Below are positions 1 through 10,363 of a stretch of DNA of 33,260 nt, in pieces. Positions within the stretch are counted from its first letter, which is position 1. Each line of letters begins with the position of its first letter. The notes under the pieces are model-generated. The model was not told the DNA's origin. It did not search any database and saw only the letters and a list, made by a program, of their open reading frames with translations. The translations under genes were made by a program, and so were the position numbers. This stretch comes from Acidobacteriaceae bacterium (lineage in GTDB: Bacteria; Acidobacteriota; Terriglobia; Terriglobales; Acidobacteriaceae): the NCBI GenBank assembly GCA_030040655.1, contig JASHTH010000331.1, forward strand, positions 1 through 33,260, given 5' to 3'.

Positions 1-1
1 C

Positions 2-682
2 TGGGGTGCGCCGCGGATGCATGGAGAGTTAAAGATGCTCGGGTTGGAGATTTCCGAGCGCACAGTTCTGCGCTGGATGCGAAAGGCCCCTCGAGATACC
101 GAGCCGGCAAGACGATGGGCGACGTTCCTCAGCAATTACCGCGATGCGATCGCCGCCATGGACTTCTTCACTGTGCCGACGCTCACTCTTGGCGTCCTGT
201 ATTGTATTTTCGTGATCGCTCATCATCGGCGTCGCATTCTTCACGGCAACGTCACTCGGTATCCAAGCAGCGCATGGGTATCTCAGCAGCTGCGGGATGC
301 CTTTCCTTACGACTCCGCGCCAAAGTTTCTCATCCTCGATCGCGAGCACGCGTTCCATGATGGAGTTTTGGAGACGGCGAAGAGTTTGGGCATCACCCTG
401 GTTCGAATCGCGGTTCGAAGCCCCTGGCAGAACGGAGTTGCCGAGCGATTCGTCGCCAGCTGCCGCCGCGACCTGATCGATCATGTGATCGTGGTGAACA
501 AACCCCATCTGAAGCGGCTGATGAACGAATATGTGAGCTACTACCATGAAGACCGGACCCACCTCGGGCTCGGCAAAGAGACGCCCACTGGCCGGAAGGC
601 GAGGAACGTCCGTACTGCCGGTACAGTCATCTCCATGGCCAGGCTCGGCGGCTTGCACCATCGTTACGATCTCGCAGCCTGA
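2..682 (+). CDS. Integrase core-domain (DDE, rve) transposase, 5'-truncated by the window edge
   Basis: The frame stays open to the window edge (WGAPRMHGELKML...). RSPWQNGVAERF and DRTHLGLGKETP motifs are typical of rve transposases. Colinear homologue at 30916..31962. Confidence 0.85.
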   Translation, partial: WGAPRMHGELKMLGLEISERTVLRWMRKAPRDTEPARRWATFLSNYRDAIAAMDFFTVPTLTLGVLYCIFVIAHHRRRILHGNVTRYPSSAWVSQQLRDAFPYDSAPKFLILDREHAFHDGVLETAKSLGITLVRIAVRSPWQNGVAERFVASCRRDLIDHVIVVNKPHLKRLMNEYVSYYHEDRTHLGLGKETPTGRKARNVRTAGTVISMARLGGLHHRYDLAA

Positions 683-1031
683 AGAATCAACTCAGCCACA
701 GTCTGAAGAATCTCGAAATAACTCGATCACGTGTGCCTGCGTCTTTGAAGACGCGCGAATTCCAATTCCCCATCACCCAGACTCGCAGACTCGCACTCTC
801 TTGCCGAGAAAGGTCGCTCGGCAGTGACGGCGTATGATACGGCCCGCAGAGTCGTTTGAACGATCAGGAATCGATCCGGATTGAATTTTGGCGAGGCACA
901 GCTACAAAATCGACACCGTTCAAATCGGTGAATCCTGCCTCGAGGCAGCTTATTCCCGCCGCACATGCGGAATGCATCGACGCCTCATCATTCCCAGTCC
1001 TGAGACTTATCGGCTGGGCTCCTGCTTCGCC

Positions 1032-1883
1032 TTATGCTGTGATCGTCTCGTGCAGCGATCTAAGAAATGCGAGGCCATCCCAAGCAATCTGGCTTGGCTC
1101 ATCTGCCAAATCACGCCAGATCGAAGCTGCCGCGGCGAGGTCGCCTAGCGCAAATCCGAAACTCTCGATGGTGAGCCAGCCATCATATTGGATTGCTCGG
1201 AGCGCACGGAACACCTGATTCCAATTGACGTGCCCCGATCCTGGTATTCCTCGGTCGTTTTCGCAAGTATGGACGTGCTTCACATAGCGGCCGGCTGTTA
1301 CCAGTGAAGCTCCAAGTTCCTTCTCTTCGATGTTTGCGTGAAAGGAATCCCAGAGGATGCCGATCCTGGGATGTGCAATTTCCTCACAAAGAATGTGCGC
1401 ATCCTCCGTGGTGTTGAGGAAAAATGTCTCAAATCGATTCAACGGTTCGATGCAGAAGTCGACGGTGCAGCTCTCCAGAACCGGCCCAAGCTGACGGAAT
1501 CCGTCAATGGCCCATTTCCATTCTTCTTCGGTTCTTCTGCGTCCAGGGATGTACCCTACTGGGCAATAAAGCGGGCCCGCAATAATCTTTGCACCGGCTT
1601 CGGCTGCCAGTCGGATACATTCCGAGAGGTGACTCACCGTTTTGGCGCGAATCGAGCTGTCCTCAGAGATTATGCTCAAGCCGCGCGGCAAAACAGAGCA
1701 AACCGTGCAGAGCAGATCGTTCTCCGTTATTGCACGACGAATCGCCAAAGCGTCAAAGTCTTTAGGCCGAATCAGCGGGGCTTCGATGCCATCGAAACCA
1801 TGCGCTTTAACCTCAGGCAGTACGTGAAAATCATCCGGCCCAAAGTGAGCCGACCAAAGAAAGGTATTCACTCCAAACCGCAT
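1032..1883 (-). CDS. Sugar phosphate isomerase/epimerase (xylose isomerase-like TIM barrel)
   Basis: 283 aa. FCIEPLNRFETFFLNTTEDA, ILWDSFHANIEE, HVHTCENDRGIPGSGHVNW and WLTIESFG are hallmarks of the AP-endonuclease-2/tagatose-3-epimerase-like superfamily. Confidence 0.9.
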   Translation of the reverse strand: MRFGVNTFLWSAHFGPDDFHVLPEVKAHGFDGIEAPLIRPKDFDALAIRRAITENDLLCTVCSVLPRGLSIISEDSSIRAKTVSHLSECIRLAAEAGAKIIAGPLYCPVGYIPGRRRTEEEWKWAIDGFRQLGPVLESCTVDFCIEPLNRFETFFLNTTEDAHILCEEIAHPRIGILWDSFHANIEEKELGASLVTAGRYVKHVHTCENDRGIPGSGHVNWNQVFRALRAIQYDGWLTIESFGFALGDLAAAASIWRDLADEPSQIAWDGLAFLRSLHETITA

Positions 1884-1884
1884 T

Positions 1885-2100
1885 TCAGCTTTTCTCCATA
1901 GATGGCGTCTTCGGTGAATAGCCGGCAGCTGGCGGTCCGGCTACTGCGGCGCGGCTTCCCAACCGAACCTGCATGAACTGCGCATGCGCCGTCTGATTCC
2001 CCAAGGCCACCGCAATCTCGCCGTTGCGATTGCGAAGAATCAGCTCGTCATCGCACGTGCTTGTCGTTTCCAACCGCTTCGCTCCTAGAACTGGTTGCAT
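1885..2100 (-). pseudogene. Possible C-terminal gene remnant, function unknown
   Basis: 71 aa ORF with a non-random stretch (TCDDELILRNRNGEIAVALGNQTAHAQFMQVRLG). Its 5' end lies inside the inverted-repeat element at 2091..2215. Confidence 0.25.
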
Positions 2101-2215
2101 AAATCCGGTTTTGAAAGGGCTCGGCTTCAGCCGTGCCGCAAAAGGCCATAAAATCTGAGGGCTTTAGCCCCTGAGGGACGTTCGCTTGGTTGCCCAGGTG
2201 TATTTATGCAACCGG
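2091..2215. repeat. MITE/REP-like element with terminal inverted repeats
   Basis: ctggttgcataaat (2091-2104) is inverted as atttatgcaaccgg (2202-2215) with 1 mismatch. Internal palindromes cggcttcagccg (2122-2133) and gggctttagccc (2159-2170). Confidence 0.7.
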
Positions 2216-2546
2216 CTCCAGGTCGCGCGTGAGCACAGAATACTCGTGGCTGAAGTCGTATGGGCAGTTTATTTTGTCCTCCCTCAAAAGAAGAGTTCTG
2301 CGGTTATCCCCGCGTGTTGCGCGGTGCTTTGTGTTTGCGCCACGCCATGCGGCTGAGATCGCCGTCGAATGGTTTGTCCCGTGATGGTGGGCAATCCCGG
2401 CCCGGGCACCAATGCGGATCCGCAGAAAAGAATCAGGAATGTTCGCTCAATGCTCAAAGAGCCTCATCGATTAAGTACAATGATAAGGGAGTGTCCTTCG
2501 CGCGAATGCCGTCGCGATCATTCCTCACAATAATGGGGAGATCCAA

Positions 2547-3125
2547 GTGAAGCGGGCAGCTAAAAGGGGTTTTGTGTCTTCTACGGCGTCTTCCCTCGTG
2601 CTCTTTCTCCTCGGTATCAGCTCAATCACGGCATGGCTGCTGAGCGGAAACCCGGTTCTTGCCCGGCAGGCCCAGGCTACTCCTCCATCGCAAAGTTCCA
2701 CATCCGATCAGCAGTCCGCGCATCCCGAGTTTCCTCCCGGACAGGGCCGAGAGGCAGTCCTTCGTCTCTGCAGCAGGTGCCATTCTCCGAACATCATCCT
2801 CGCCAATCGCCAGACTCGCGACGGCTGGGAAGCAACCATCACGAAGATGGTCAGCCTCGGCGCCACCGGAACCGACGAGGACTTCACCGACATTGCGGAC
2901 TATCTTACCGCGAACTTCCCTCCGTCGAAGATCTCCAAGCTTTTTGTCAATAAAGCGACGGACCAACAGTTAGCAACGCTTCTCGGGATAAGTCTCGACG
3001 ATGCGAAAGTCATCACGACATACCGGGACAAGATCGGTGGATTCAAATCGATCGACGACATGGAACAAACTCCGAACGTCGACGCGAAAAAGATCGACGC
3101 AAAGAAAGAGAACCTGGTTTTCTAG
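2547..3125 (+). CDS. Exported heme c-binding domain + helix-hairpin-helix (ComEA-like) protein
   Basis: GTG start after a ggggag RBS; N-terminal hydrophobic signal; LCSRCHSPN (CxxCH); C-terminal LLGISLDDAKVITTYRDKIGGFKSIDDMEQTPNVDAKKI resembles HhH. Confidence 0.8.
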   Translation: MKRAAKRGFVSSTASSLVLFLLGISSITAWLLSGNPVLARQAQATPPSQSSTSDQQSAHPEFPPGQGREAVLRLCSRCHSPNIILANRQTRDGWEATITKMVSLGATGTDEDFTDIADYLTANFPPSKISKLFVNKATDQQLATLLGISLDDAKVITTYRDKIGGFKSIDDMEQTPNVDAKKIDAKKENLVF

Positions 3126-3131
3126 ACCGCT

Positions 3132-4181
3132 TTAGTTTCCGGGCCACCGCAGCGATTCTGGCATAACATCCACAATTTCACTTATAACCCAGTATTCTGC
3201 GTGCAATCGGGCCTTGGCCGCAATCCACTTGTAAGTCGGCGTGCCAAAGCGCGAGCCGCGCTCCACCATTTCTCGTCTTGTCTCTGGGAACGGCGATACG
3301 CCGAACTCCATGCCACGAGTCACTTCGCGCCCGCTCCACGGCGGGCTCTGCCGGCTGCGATTTTCTTCCCAGATGCCCAGCCACGGAAAATCCGCGCGCT
3401 TCCACACATACCCGAACGCCAGCCGGAGCTGGGGCGAATACGCCACGAAGAATGCCTCGTTCTGCTGCGGATCGGCCAGATGAGCCGTGTATGCGCTCGC
3501 GGGCGCCATGGGATTCATCCGGCGCAAGTCAGCCGTGCCGCTGCCGGCGAGCGGAGCGACGGGCCAATCGAACTCGGCGTTGAGTTTCAGATATCCATTC
3601 GAACCGGGGTCGGAAGCCATGACCATCGAGCGGGTCATGGAAGCACGAAACTCCGTGGTCGCAGGATGCAGGAAAGGCGGACCAAGAGTGACGTGCTGCG
3701 TCCAGCCGATGGGTTTGTCGATGCCGCTGAGATTCTCGACCGTCTCTTCGATACGCACGAGATTCTCGCGGAGCTGAATCGTACGCGAAAACCCCAGTTG
3801 TGCCATGCGAAGCGCAAGGTGCTGCGTCAGCGCGTGCTGGCTCTCCTCGATTTCATAGCGGTCGACTGAAGCCTCGCCATGAACCGTAAGCCCGGCAAGC
3901 GCTTCTTCTGCGGACGGACCTCCAAAGATGTCGAGGCACAAGTTATGCCCCATGATTCCGGCAAGTAACTTGGCGTCGGCTCCCGAGCCGAAGCCATCGT
4001 AGGAATCGACGGTGAAGGTCGAAGGCTCCAGCGAAGCCCACTGCGGAGTCCAGAGTGGGCTGACGCCGGTGCGCTTGTGGAGTATCTCGGCAATGTGCCC
4101 GCCTTCGACCAGGACGGTTAGACGCAGCGAATCGTTCTCGATCTGGATCGCGCGCCGATCATGGAAAATCACTTGAGGCAC
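3132..4181 (-). CDS. Aldose 1-epimerase/mutarotase-like (beta-sandwich) protein
   Basis: 349 aa. VEGGHIAEILHKRTGVSPLWTPQW, GHNLCLDIFGG and GWTQHVTLGPPFL fit the galactose mutarotase-like superfamily. Confidence 0.65.
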   Translation of the reverse strand: MPQVIFHDRRAIQIENDSLRLTVLVEGGHIAEILHKRTGVSPLWTPQWASLEPSTFTVDSYDGFGSGADAKLLAGIMGHNLCLDIFGGPSAEEALAGLTVHGEASVDRYEIEESQHALTQHLALRMAQLGFSRTIQLRENLVRIEETVENLSGIDKPIGWTQHVTLGPPFLHPATTEFRASMTRSMVMASDPGSNGYLKLNAEFDWPVAPLAGSGTADLRRMNPMAPASAYTAHLADPQQNEAFFVAYSPQLRLAFGYVWKRADFPWLGIWEENRSRQSPPWSGREVTRGMEFGVSPFPETRREMVERGSRFGTPTYKWIAAKARLHAEYWVISEIVDVMPESLRWPGN

Positions 4182-4265
4182 GATGGTCTTTTGAGCTCAT
4201 TCTTTTGATCGATTGAGAGGCCAGTTCCAGTCATCACTCGAATCAGTCAATCTTCAGATCTCGCG

Positions 4266-5159
4266 TCACGGCAGCGTCTTCAGCCAGATATTCCGGTGCG
4301 ATATTTTCACGTTGCCGGGCCCCTCGATCTCGAATGCGATCAAGCCCTTCGATTGCGCATGCGCGGGATCGGTATCGACCAGGATCGCCATCACATGTCC
4401 ATTGACAATATGGGTCAACGTATTCCCATCGGCGATGATCTCGACCTGATTCCACTCGCCGGGCTTGATAAATGACTTCAGCTCGTCCGCGCTTCCCAGA
4501 GTAGCAAGCAGCGTGGGCTTCTTGTCCGGCTCAGTAGCAACGACCTGGCCGCGCCACGCAACGATGCCGCGCGGCGAGTCCTGCTCATAAAGCTGTCCGG
4601 TGTACTTATTGGCGAAGTCGAAGTCAGCCTGATAGCCGGATAGGTTCCACTTAGCACGCTTTTGGGCCAGCTCCTGCTGCTGCTGAATCCGCGTCCGCTG
4701 CTCCTGAGTGAGATTATCCGGTAGCGGCCGGATCCTCGGTGGCACGCTGATGCTGCGGTATTGCACTCCGCCGTTCGCGCCTTCACCCTCGAGCTTCATT
4801 TCAAGCTTCAGTTCGAAGTTAGCCGGCTCGCCGCCGCGCCAGATGATATTCGTGGTGCCCGAGGGGTGCTCCGAGCTCGACTCGCCCACGATGGCTCCAT
4901 CCTCGACGTGCCACACGCTGGTGTCGCCATCCCAGTTATCCAGCGTCTTGCCGTCGAAGATCTGCGTCCACCCAACGTGGTCGTCGAAGTTGATCGGATC
5001 CGGCTGAGTGAAATGAAACGCCTGGGGACGGTGAGCCGGAGGCGACGGCTGCTGCGCGACCGTTGGTGAAGAAAGGCTCGCGGCGAGGGTTATCCCTGCC
5101 AAAGCGACCAAAACCGAAATCACGCGCGTGCGAGCCTGTGTGGCTGATCTGCTCTTCAT
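4266..5159 (-). CDS. DUF1080 (3-keto-disaccharide hydrolase-type, concanavalin-like) secreted protein
   Basis: Signal peptide; GWTQIFDGKTLDNWDGDTSVWHVEDGAIVGESS, NFELKLEMKLEGEGANGGVQYRS and GEWNQVEIIADGNTLTHIVNGHVMA are diagnostic of DUF1080. Confidence 0.93.
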   Translation of the reverse strand: MKSRSATQARTRVISVLVALAGITLAASLSSPTVAQQPSPPAHRPQAFHFTQPDPINFDDHVGWTQIFDGKTLDNWDGDTSVWHVEDGAIVGESSSEHPSGTTNIIWRGGEPANFELKLEMKLEGEGANGGVQYRSISVPPRIRPLPDNLTQEQRTRIQQQQELAQKRAKWNLSGYQADFDFANKYTGQLYEQDSPRGIVAWRGQVVATEPDKKPTLLATLGSADELKSFIKPGEWNQVEIIADGNTLTHIVNGHVMAILVDTDPAHAQSKGLIAFEIEGPGNVKISHRNIWLKTLP

Positions 5160-5187
5160 ATTTCCTCCTCACGGCGTGCCTTCGCAT

Positions 5188-6336
5188 TCAAGCCGCGGCT
5201 ACCTTTTCCCACTGTCCTGTTTTCGCCGACTTCAAAACGGCCTCCGTGACGCGATCCGTCGCCAGGCCATCGCGGAACGTTGGCGCCGCGGCGCGTCCTT
5301 CTCCTAGGGCGAGAATGAAATCCGCAGCCTGATGAATGAAGGTGTGCTCGTAGCCAATCTGCAATCCCGGCACCCACCAGTGCTTCATATACGGATGATC
5401 GCCATCGGTGACATGAACGCTTTTCCAGCCGCGCAACTGGCCTTCATCGCGATGGTCGAAGTAATTCAACCGGTGCAGGTCGTGCAGATCCCACGATGCC
5501 GAAGCCTTCTCGCCGTTAATCTCCACCGTAAACAGCGCCTTGTGTCCGCGGGCGTAGCGCGTAGCCTCGAACACGGCGAGCGATCCGTTGGCAAAGCGGC
5601 AAAGGAATGCGCTGGCGTCGTCGATTCTCACCGGCTCGACGCGCCCGGTCAGGTTATGCTTGCGTTCTTTGATAAACGTCTCGGTCACGGCCGTAACTTC
5701 TACAATTGGACCATTCAGCCATTGCGCCATATCGATGTTATGGGCAAGCAAGTCTCCCGTAACTCCGCTTCCGGCAATTGCGCTATCCAGACGCCACAAA
5801 CCTTCCCCGCCCTGCGGCAAATCCTGCGAGATGGTCCAGTCCTGGAGAAACTGCGAGCGATAATGAAAGATTCGCCCGAAGCGCCCTTCATCGAGAAGCT
5901 GCTTGAGCAGCGTCATGGCCGGCACGCGCCGGTAGTTATACCACACCAAGTTGGGTACGCCGGCTGACCCCACCGCATCGACCATCGCCCTCGCTTCGTC
6001 GACGGTTCGCCCCAGCGGCTTTTCGCACAGCACCATCTTCCCGGCCTTTGCCGCGGCGATCGCGATCTCGGCGTGCGTGTCGTTGGGGCTGGCAATATCG
6101 ATCAAGTCGATATCTTTGCGGTCGATCAGCGCTTTCCAATCGGTCTCGATCGATTCGTAACCCCAGTTCTCGGCGAAACCCCTGGCGCGATCCGCATTGC
6201 GCGCGCACACCGACTTGAGCACGGGGCGATAGGCCAGCGGGAAGAAGCGCGGCGCCTGGAGAAAGGCATTGGAATGCGTACGTCCCATGAAGCCGTAGCC
6301 GACGATTCCGATGTTCAGTTCTTTCTTGACTGCCAC
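5188..6336 (-). CDS. Gfo/Idh/MocA family NAD(P)-dependent oxidoreductase
   Basis: [18 protein letters not shown] Rossmann motif; [41 protein letters not shown]. Confidence 0.95.
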   Translation of the reverse strand: MAVKKELNIGIVGYGFMGRTHSNAFLQAPRFFPLAYRPVLKSVCARNADRARGFAENWGYESIETDWKALIDRKDIDLIDIASPNDTHAEIAIAAAKAGKMVLCEKPLGRTVDEARAMVDAVGSAGVPNLVWYNYRRVPAMTLLKQLLDEGRFGRIFHYRSQFLQDWTISQDLPQGGEGLWRLDSAIAGSGVTGDLLAHNIDMAQWLNGPIVEVTAVTETFIKERKHNLTGRVEPVRIDDASAFLCRFANGSLAVFEATRYARGHKALFTVEINGEKASASWDLHDLHRLNYFDHRDEGQLRGWKSVHVTDGDHPYMKHWWVPGLQIGYEHTFIHQAADFILALGEGRAAAPTFRDGLATDRVTEAVLKSAKTGQWEKVAAA

Positions 6337-6352
6337 GGTTCAACTCTCCGCT

Positions 6353-7390
6353 TCAATCCCAGCCATGGGCGTCGCGCACCTGGATCATGGTTGCCAGGAT
6401 GTTTGTCCATGTTTCGGGAGCCAGCATCATTTCGTTGGGAAACATGCAGCCGTCCCAGCAGATATGCTGGAAAGCGCGCGTCGGCTCGCCGTTGTCGCCG
6501 CGCATCCAAAGGCCGGCCGCTTCGACGATGTTCAACCTGCCGTTGGGGTCGTTGGGCGGGCAATGACGCCCGGTTTTGTCGTGTGAGCCGGTGCCCTTCA
6601 CCGTTCCATCGTTCTGCGCCACGTGAAAATCGATCGTCCAAGGACGCAGCGCATTGGCCACTGTGCGCAGTGCTTCCTTCAAAACGCGGGTGTCGGACCA
6701 GTCGAAGTCCGCCGGAAGCAGCCGGCTCTCGGGTGAGTTATAACCCATCGTATAGAGCATGGTGTGCGCCATGTCGGCCTGAAAGCCCAGGGTTTTGGGG
6801 CGATTGACTAATTCGAGCAGCTCCACCATGTATTTCCAGCCGTGCATGCCGCCCCAGCAGATCTCCCCTTCGGCGGCCAACCGCTCGCCATGATCTTCGG
6901 CAATCGTGCAGGCTTCGCAAAAAGTCTCGGCAATGCGGCGCGTGTTGCCCGGCGGGTCAAACGCCCACTCCGCCGGACCGACAGCAGAATCGATGCGGAC
7001 CACGCCATAACTTCTGATTCCCAGGTCGCGAAGCTTTTTGCCGACGGAGCATGCTTTGCGAACCTGGGCGAGAAATCGTCCGCGCTCCTCATTCGATCCC
7101 ATTGCCGAGCCGCCGCCCAGCGGTGGCCAAACGGGAGCCACCAGCGAGCCCGCTACCAGATTATGTCCGGCTAACTTATCGGCGAGCCGCTTCAGATCCT
7201 CATCGGATGAGTCGATATCCGTGTGCGGCAAAGACAGAAAGAGGTCTACGCCCTCGAAGCGCGCTCCGCCGACCCGCGCCGCCGCAGTCAAATTCAGCAT
7301 TGTGTCGAGATCGATCGCGGGCTCCCCGTCGCCGCCTTTGCCCACGATGCCGGGCCACATCGCGTTGTGAACTGCAGGAGACTTATGCAA
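6353..7390 (-). CDS. Sugar phosphate isomerase/epimerase-like TIM barrel
   Basis: 345 aa. [42 protein letters not shown] and [26 protein letters not shown]; lies 16 bp from the oxidoreductase gene. Confidence 0.75.
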   Translation of the reverse strand: MHKSPAVHNAMWPGIVGKGGDGEPAIDLDTMLNLTAAARVGGARFEGVDLFLSLPHTDIDSSDEDLKRLADKLAGHNLVAGSLVAPVWPPLGGGSAMGSNEERGRFLAQVRKACSVGKKLRDLGIRSYGVVRIDSAVGPAEWAFDPPGNTRRIAETFCEACTIAEDHGERLAAEGEICWGGMHGWKYMVELLELVNRPKTLGFQADMAHTMLYTMGYNSPESRLLPADFDWSDTRVLKEALRTVANALRPWTIDFHVAQNDGTVKGTGSHDKTGRHCPPNDPNGRLNIVEAAGLWMRGDNGEPTRAFQHICWDGCMFPNEMMLAPETWTNILATMIQVRDAHGWD

Positions 7391-7401
7391 GCATCCTCCT
7401 C

Positions 7402-8622
7402 TTAGCGGTCCCGCCGCAATGCTTCCGCATCCGGATTGCCGGGGCCGAAGTGTTTCAGCAGCACGAGCGGATCCGTTGTGCTCGGATTCTCGATGAGGAT
7501 TCCCTCCTTCGCAGCATCCGCGGTGACAAAGAGCTCATCCTCGGTAAGTTCTCCGAAGCGAATCATCGACGGAGTCGAAACCGCATTCTTACCCAAGCGG
7601 CCCCATCCCTGAGTAAGAATCAATCCATAGGCCGCCGCGTCCTTGCTTGTTACCGTGCGTCCGGGCAGAACGGTAAGCTCTTTTGCGGAATAGTGTCCGC
7701 TGCCATAAGTGATCCACATTTCGCGGTACCCCGCTTCCTCCATCTCCTTAATTGGGCGCACCGGAACCGGATGCCGCTTGTTGGTCCTGGCAAACTCCGG
7801 ATTTACGTTGGCATCCCAGTCGAGCATGCCGATCAGGTAATCGAGATCGTGATGGTATTCCGGCAATACGTCTTTCGTCATCAGGCTCCAATCGACGATG
7901 CGACCCTCTACCTCCGACTGGAACATGGCAAAGACATCGCTGTTCACCTGCGGCTCGTATGTAACGAGGGAGCCGGGCGCATGCAAGATGCCGGGATCGA
8001 CCTGCCATCCGCTGCCCGGCTCAAGCCGATAAGCCCGCGAGTGAAACAGGATGCCGTTGTCGCCACGGTTCCAGCGTTCCAGGCAACAATGGATATCTTC
8101 CTTCGTTGTGCCCGGCTCGAGACCCATGTAAGTATGCGGAAAGTTATTGAAGAGCTGGTTATACTGTGGAGGAAAATAGTAGGCTTCCGGCTTTCCCTTG
8201 TATCCCACCAACTTGGCAAACTTATCGCTCTGGTGCATGTGATGCGGAATCGGACCCATGTTATCGAAGAACTTGCAGAGCAGGTTCCATCCGCCTTCTT
8301 GCGCCATTACGTCCGCACCCAGAAGGATATCGCCCGCGCTCTCGACCGCATCTTTCAGCAGAAATCTCGCGCCCCTCGAGGGATGCACGTAGCTCAATCC
8401 CTCGTCCGCAGTAGTCGCCGGACCGTTTGAGGCTTTTGTGGTTGAAGAAAACCATCGTTCGTTGATGCCGCCGCGGTGGGCGCCAAAGGAATAGAGGTCG
8501 TCGGGATGGAGCTTCAACCTGCGCCCGGGAATCATAAACGATCGGGGCACCCAGCATGGCTCAAGCCGCAATACGCCACCACCGGCATTGACCGCTTCCT
8601 GCACTTCTGCACGGCTTAACAT
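7402..8622 (-). CDS. Cupin-like (mannose-6-phosphate isomerase-type) conserved protein
   Basis: 406 aa. [28 protein letters not shown] and [23 protein letters not shown] look like cupin metal-site motifs. Confidence 0.6.
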   Translation of the reverse strand: MLSRAEVQEAVNAGGGVLRLEPCWVPRSFMIPGRRLKLHPDDLYSFGAHRGGINERWFSSTTKASNGPATTADEGLSYVHPSRGARFLLKDAVESAGDILLGADVMAQEGGWNLLCKFFDNMGPIPHHMHQSDKFAKLVGYKGKPEAYYFPPQYNQLFNNFPHTYMGLEPGTTKEDIHCCLERWNRGDNGILFHSRAYRLEPGSGWQVDPGILHAPGSLVTYEPQVNSDVFAMFQSEVEGRIVDWSLMTKDVLPEYHHDLDYLIGMLDWDANVNPEFARTNKRHPVPVRPIKEMEEAGYREMWITYGSGHYSAKELTVLPGRTVTSKDAAAYGLILTQGWGRLGKNAVSTPSMIRFGELTEDELFVTADAAKEGILIENPSTTDPLVLLKHFGPGNPDAEALRRDR

Positions 8623-8676
8623 TGTGCTCTCTCCGAAGTTACTGTCCGGTCGACGCCGTAGCAGCGCGTCCGGTCC

Positions 8677-10236
8677 TCAATGTTCCATTCCGATCCCAAA
8701 GGAATAGAGAACGTTGTCATGATCTGTGAAAAAGGCATGGCCGTCGCCGATGGCGACGCCGGACAGGCCGGTGTAAGTCGGAATCTCGTTCTTGCTCGAA
8801 TACAATTCGGCGCCGGTCGCAGCGTTCAGCATCCATAAAACCGCGTGGGCAGAACGATCGCCGCCCGCGAGTGCAACCACAACTCCGTTTGCGATGCGCG
8901 GCGGCGCGGGATTCACCATGTCCGGCGAGACCCAGACAGGATCGAGCGCTAGTTGGCCGCCATTGTCTTTCAGCCGGAATGCGACGATACCTCCGTGCGA
9001 AGTCGATCCGCTGCCTTGCACCTCGCCCTCGTTCAGAGTAATGGCCGATGAGATGGATGCATAGATCCAGGTGTTACTTTCTTTGTCTTCGTACTCTGCA
9101 AATCCGTCCCAGCCGTGCTTCTCCCCCAGCTTGGCGAGCGCCGGAGTTTCAAAAAGTGGTGTTTGATGGTCGGCGCCACCCGGTGTCTCTGCGTCGAGAA
9201 GCGTGATCGTCCCATCCTTTCCCGGAGCTACTGCAAGTTCTTTTCCCTTATAGGCAAAGACTATCGGCGAGACACTCTCATAATTTCCCATCCCGCCGGC
9301 AGGCGTATACCAGTTCTCCGTCTTCATATCCTCGGCGACCGAGACCACACTGCGGGAATGCTCGCCTGAGCCGGACCCCGTAACAAAAACCGCATCACCG
9401 TCCAGTGTTATCACTGGACCGCTGATTGCGAGCGGCGGAGCTACGGTTTCAAGATTCGCGACCGAATACTCAGAAGAAGCCAAGTCGATCGACCAGAGAC
9501 CATTTAACACGCCCGCACAACTATGGCCGGTTGATGTGTAAATCGCGTGATTCATGTAATTCAGGCCGAAAGCATCGACACCTCCGGCGGGGAGAAACTT
9601 CACCGGTGGGGCATAGTCGGCTCCGGTGGTGATCACCTGCTCATGCAGCATGCCGTCGGCAGCGAGCACATAAATCCCCTTGAGGCCGAAGAACCTGCCG
9701 CCGGGGGCGACTCCGAGACGGCGCTCGCTGGGCTTTAGCGGAGGCGGCTGTGGCGGAGGCGGCGTGCCCGGCGGCCGCCGACGTCGCGCGTTGAAATTGA
9801 TGACCGGCGGCGGCTCCATCAAAATCCCCAGCCGCGTGGCTCTGCAGTTTGCGGCGGCCTCCGGCGCATCCGACTTGAATTCCTTCTTCCACAAGAGCAC
9901 GCCAAGCTCGGAATCCACCGCATAGATCGTGTCGTCGGAGGCCCAGTACACCATGTCTTTGAACCCCTGGGCATTGATCAAGCGGCCGGCCAGAAGCGGT
10001 TCGCTGAACGACGTCGCGCCTTTCGACGGCTTCCCCAGCTGAATCATCCAGAGGAACTTTACATTGGCAGGAACGCTATCCGGCGATAGCTTCGTTTCGG
10101 ATTTTTGCCAGCCGGTTTGACCCGCGTCGGCGCCCGGCATGCTCCAGTCGCCGCGATCCAATTGAGCGGCGGCCATAGTCGCGGTGAGAAGCGCGACACA
10201 GCATATCCCAAATGTTCGCATTGGACACGTTGTCAT
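8677..10236 (-). CDS. PQQ-binding-like beta-propeller repeat protein, exported
   Basis: Start at MTTCPMRTFGICCVALLTATMAAAQ preferred (ORF extends to 10398). Repeats such as DDTIYAVDSELGVLLWKKEF, AVLWMLNAATGAELYSS and YTGLSGVAIGDGHAFF. Confidence 0.85.
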   Translation of the reverse strand: MTTCPMRTFGICCVALLTATMAAAQLDRGDWSMPGADAGQTGWQKSETKLSPDSVPANVKFLWMIQLGKPSKGATSFSEPLLAGRLINAQGFKDMVYWASDDTIYAVDSELGVLLWKKEFKSDAPEAAANCRATRLGILMEPPPVINFNARRRRPPGTPPPPQPPPLKPSERRLGVAPGGRFFGLKGIYVLAADGMLHEQVITTGADYAPPVKFLPAGGVDAFGLNYMNHAIYTSTGHSCAGVLNGLWSIDLASSEYSVANLETVAPPLAISGPVITLDGDAVFVTGSGSGEHSRSVVSVAEDMKTENWYTPAGGMGNYESVSPIVFAYKGKELAVAPGKDGTITLLDAETPGGADHQTPLFETPALAKLGEKHGWDGFAEYEDKESNTWIYASISSAITLNEGEVQGSGSTSHGGIVAFRLKDNGGQLALDPVWVSPDMVNPAPPRIANGVVVALAGGDRSAHAVLWMLNAATGAELYSSKNEIPTYTGLSGVAIGDGHAFFTDHDNVLYSFGIGMEH

Positions 10237-10363
10237 CTGACTGCGTGCTCCATTCCAGTTTGGAGAACAAACATTCATCGATTCCTCAGCTGGCGTCCTA
10301 AGTCGTCTGTTCCAGCTCGCAGTGCCGCATTTGAGCGTTGACTTAAGCGCATTTTGAAGCAAC

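Noticed and set aside
7051-8430. 459-aa plus-strand ORF
   Set aside because: Antisense to the cupin and TIM-barrel genes, which have recognisable motifs and operon spacing.
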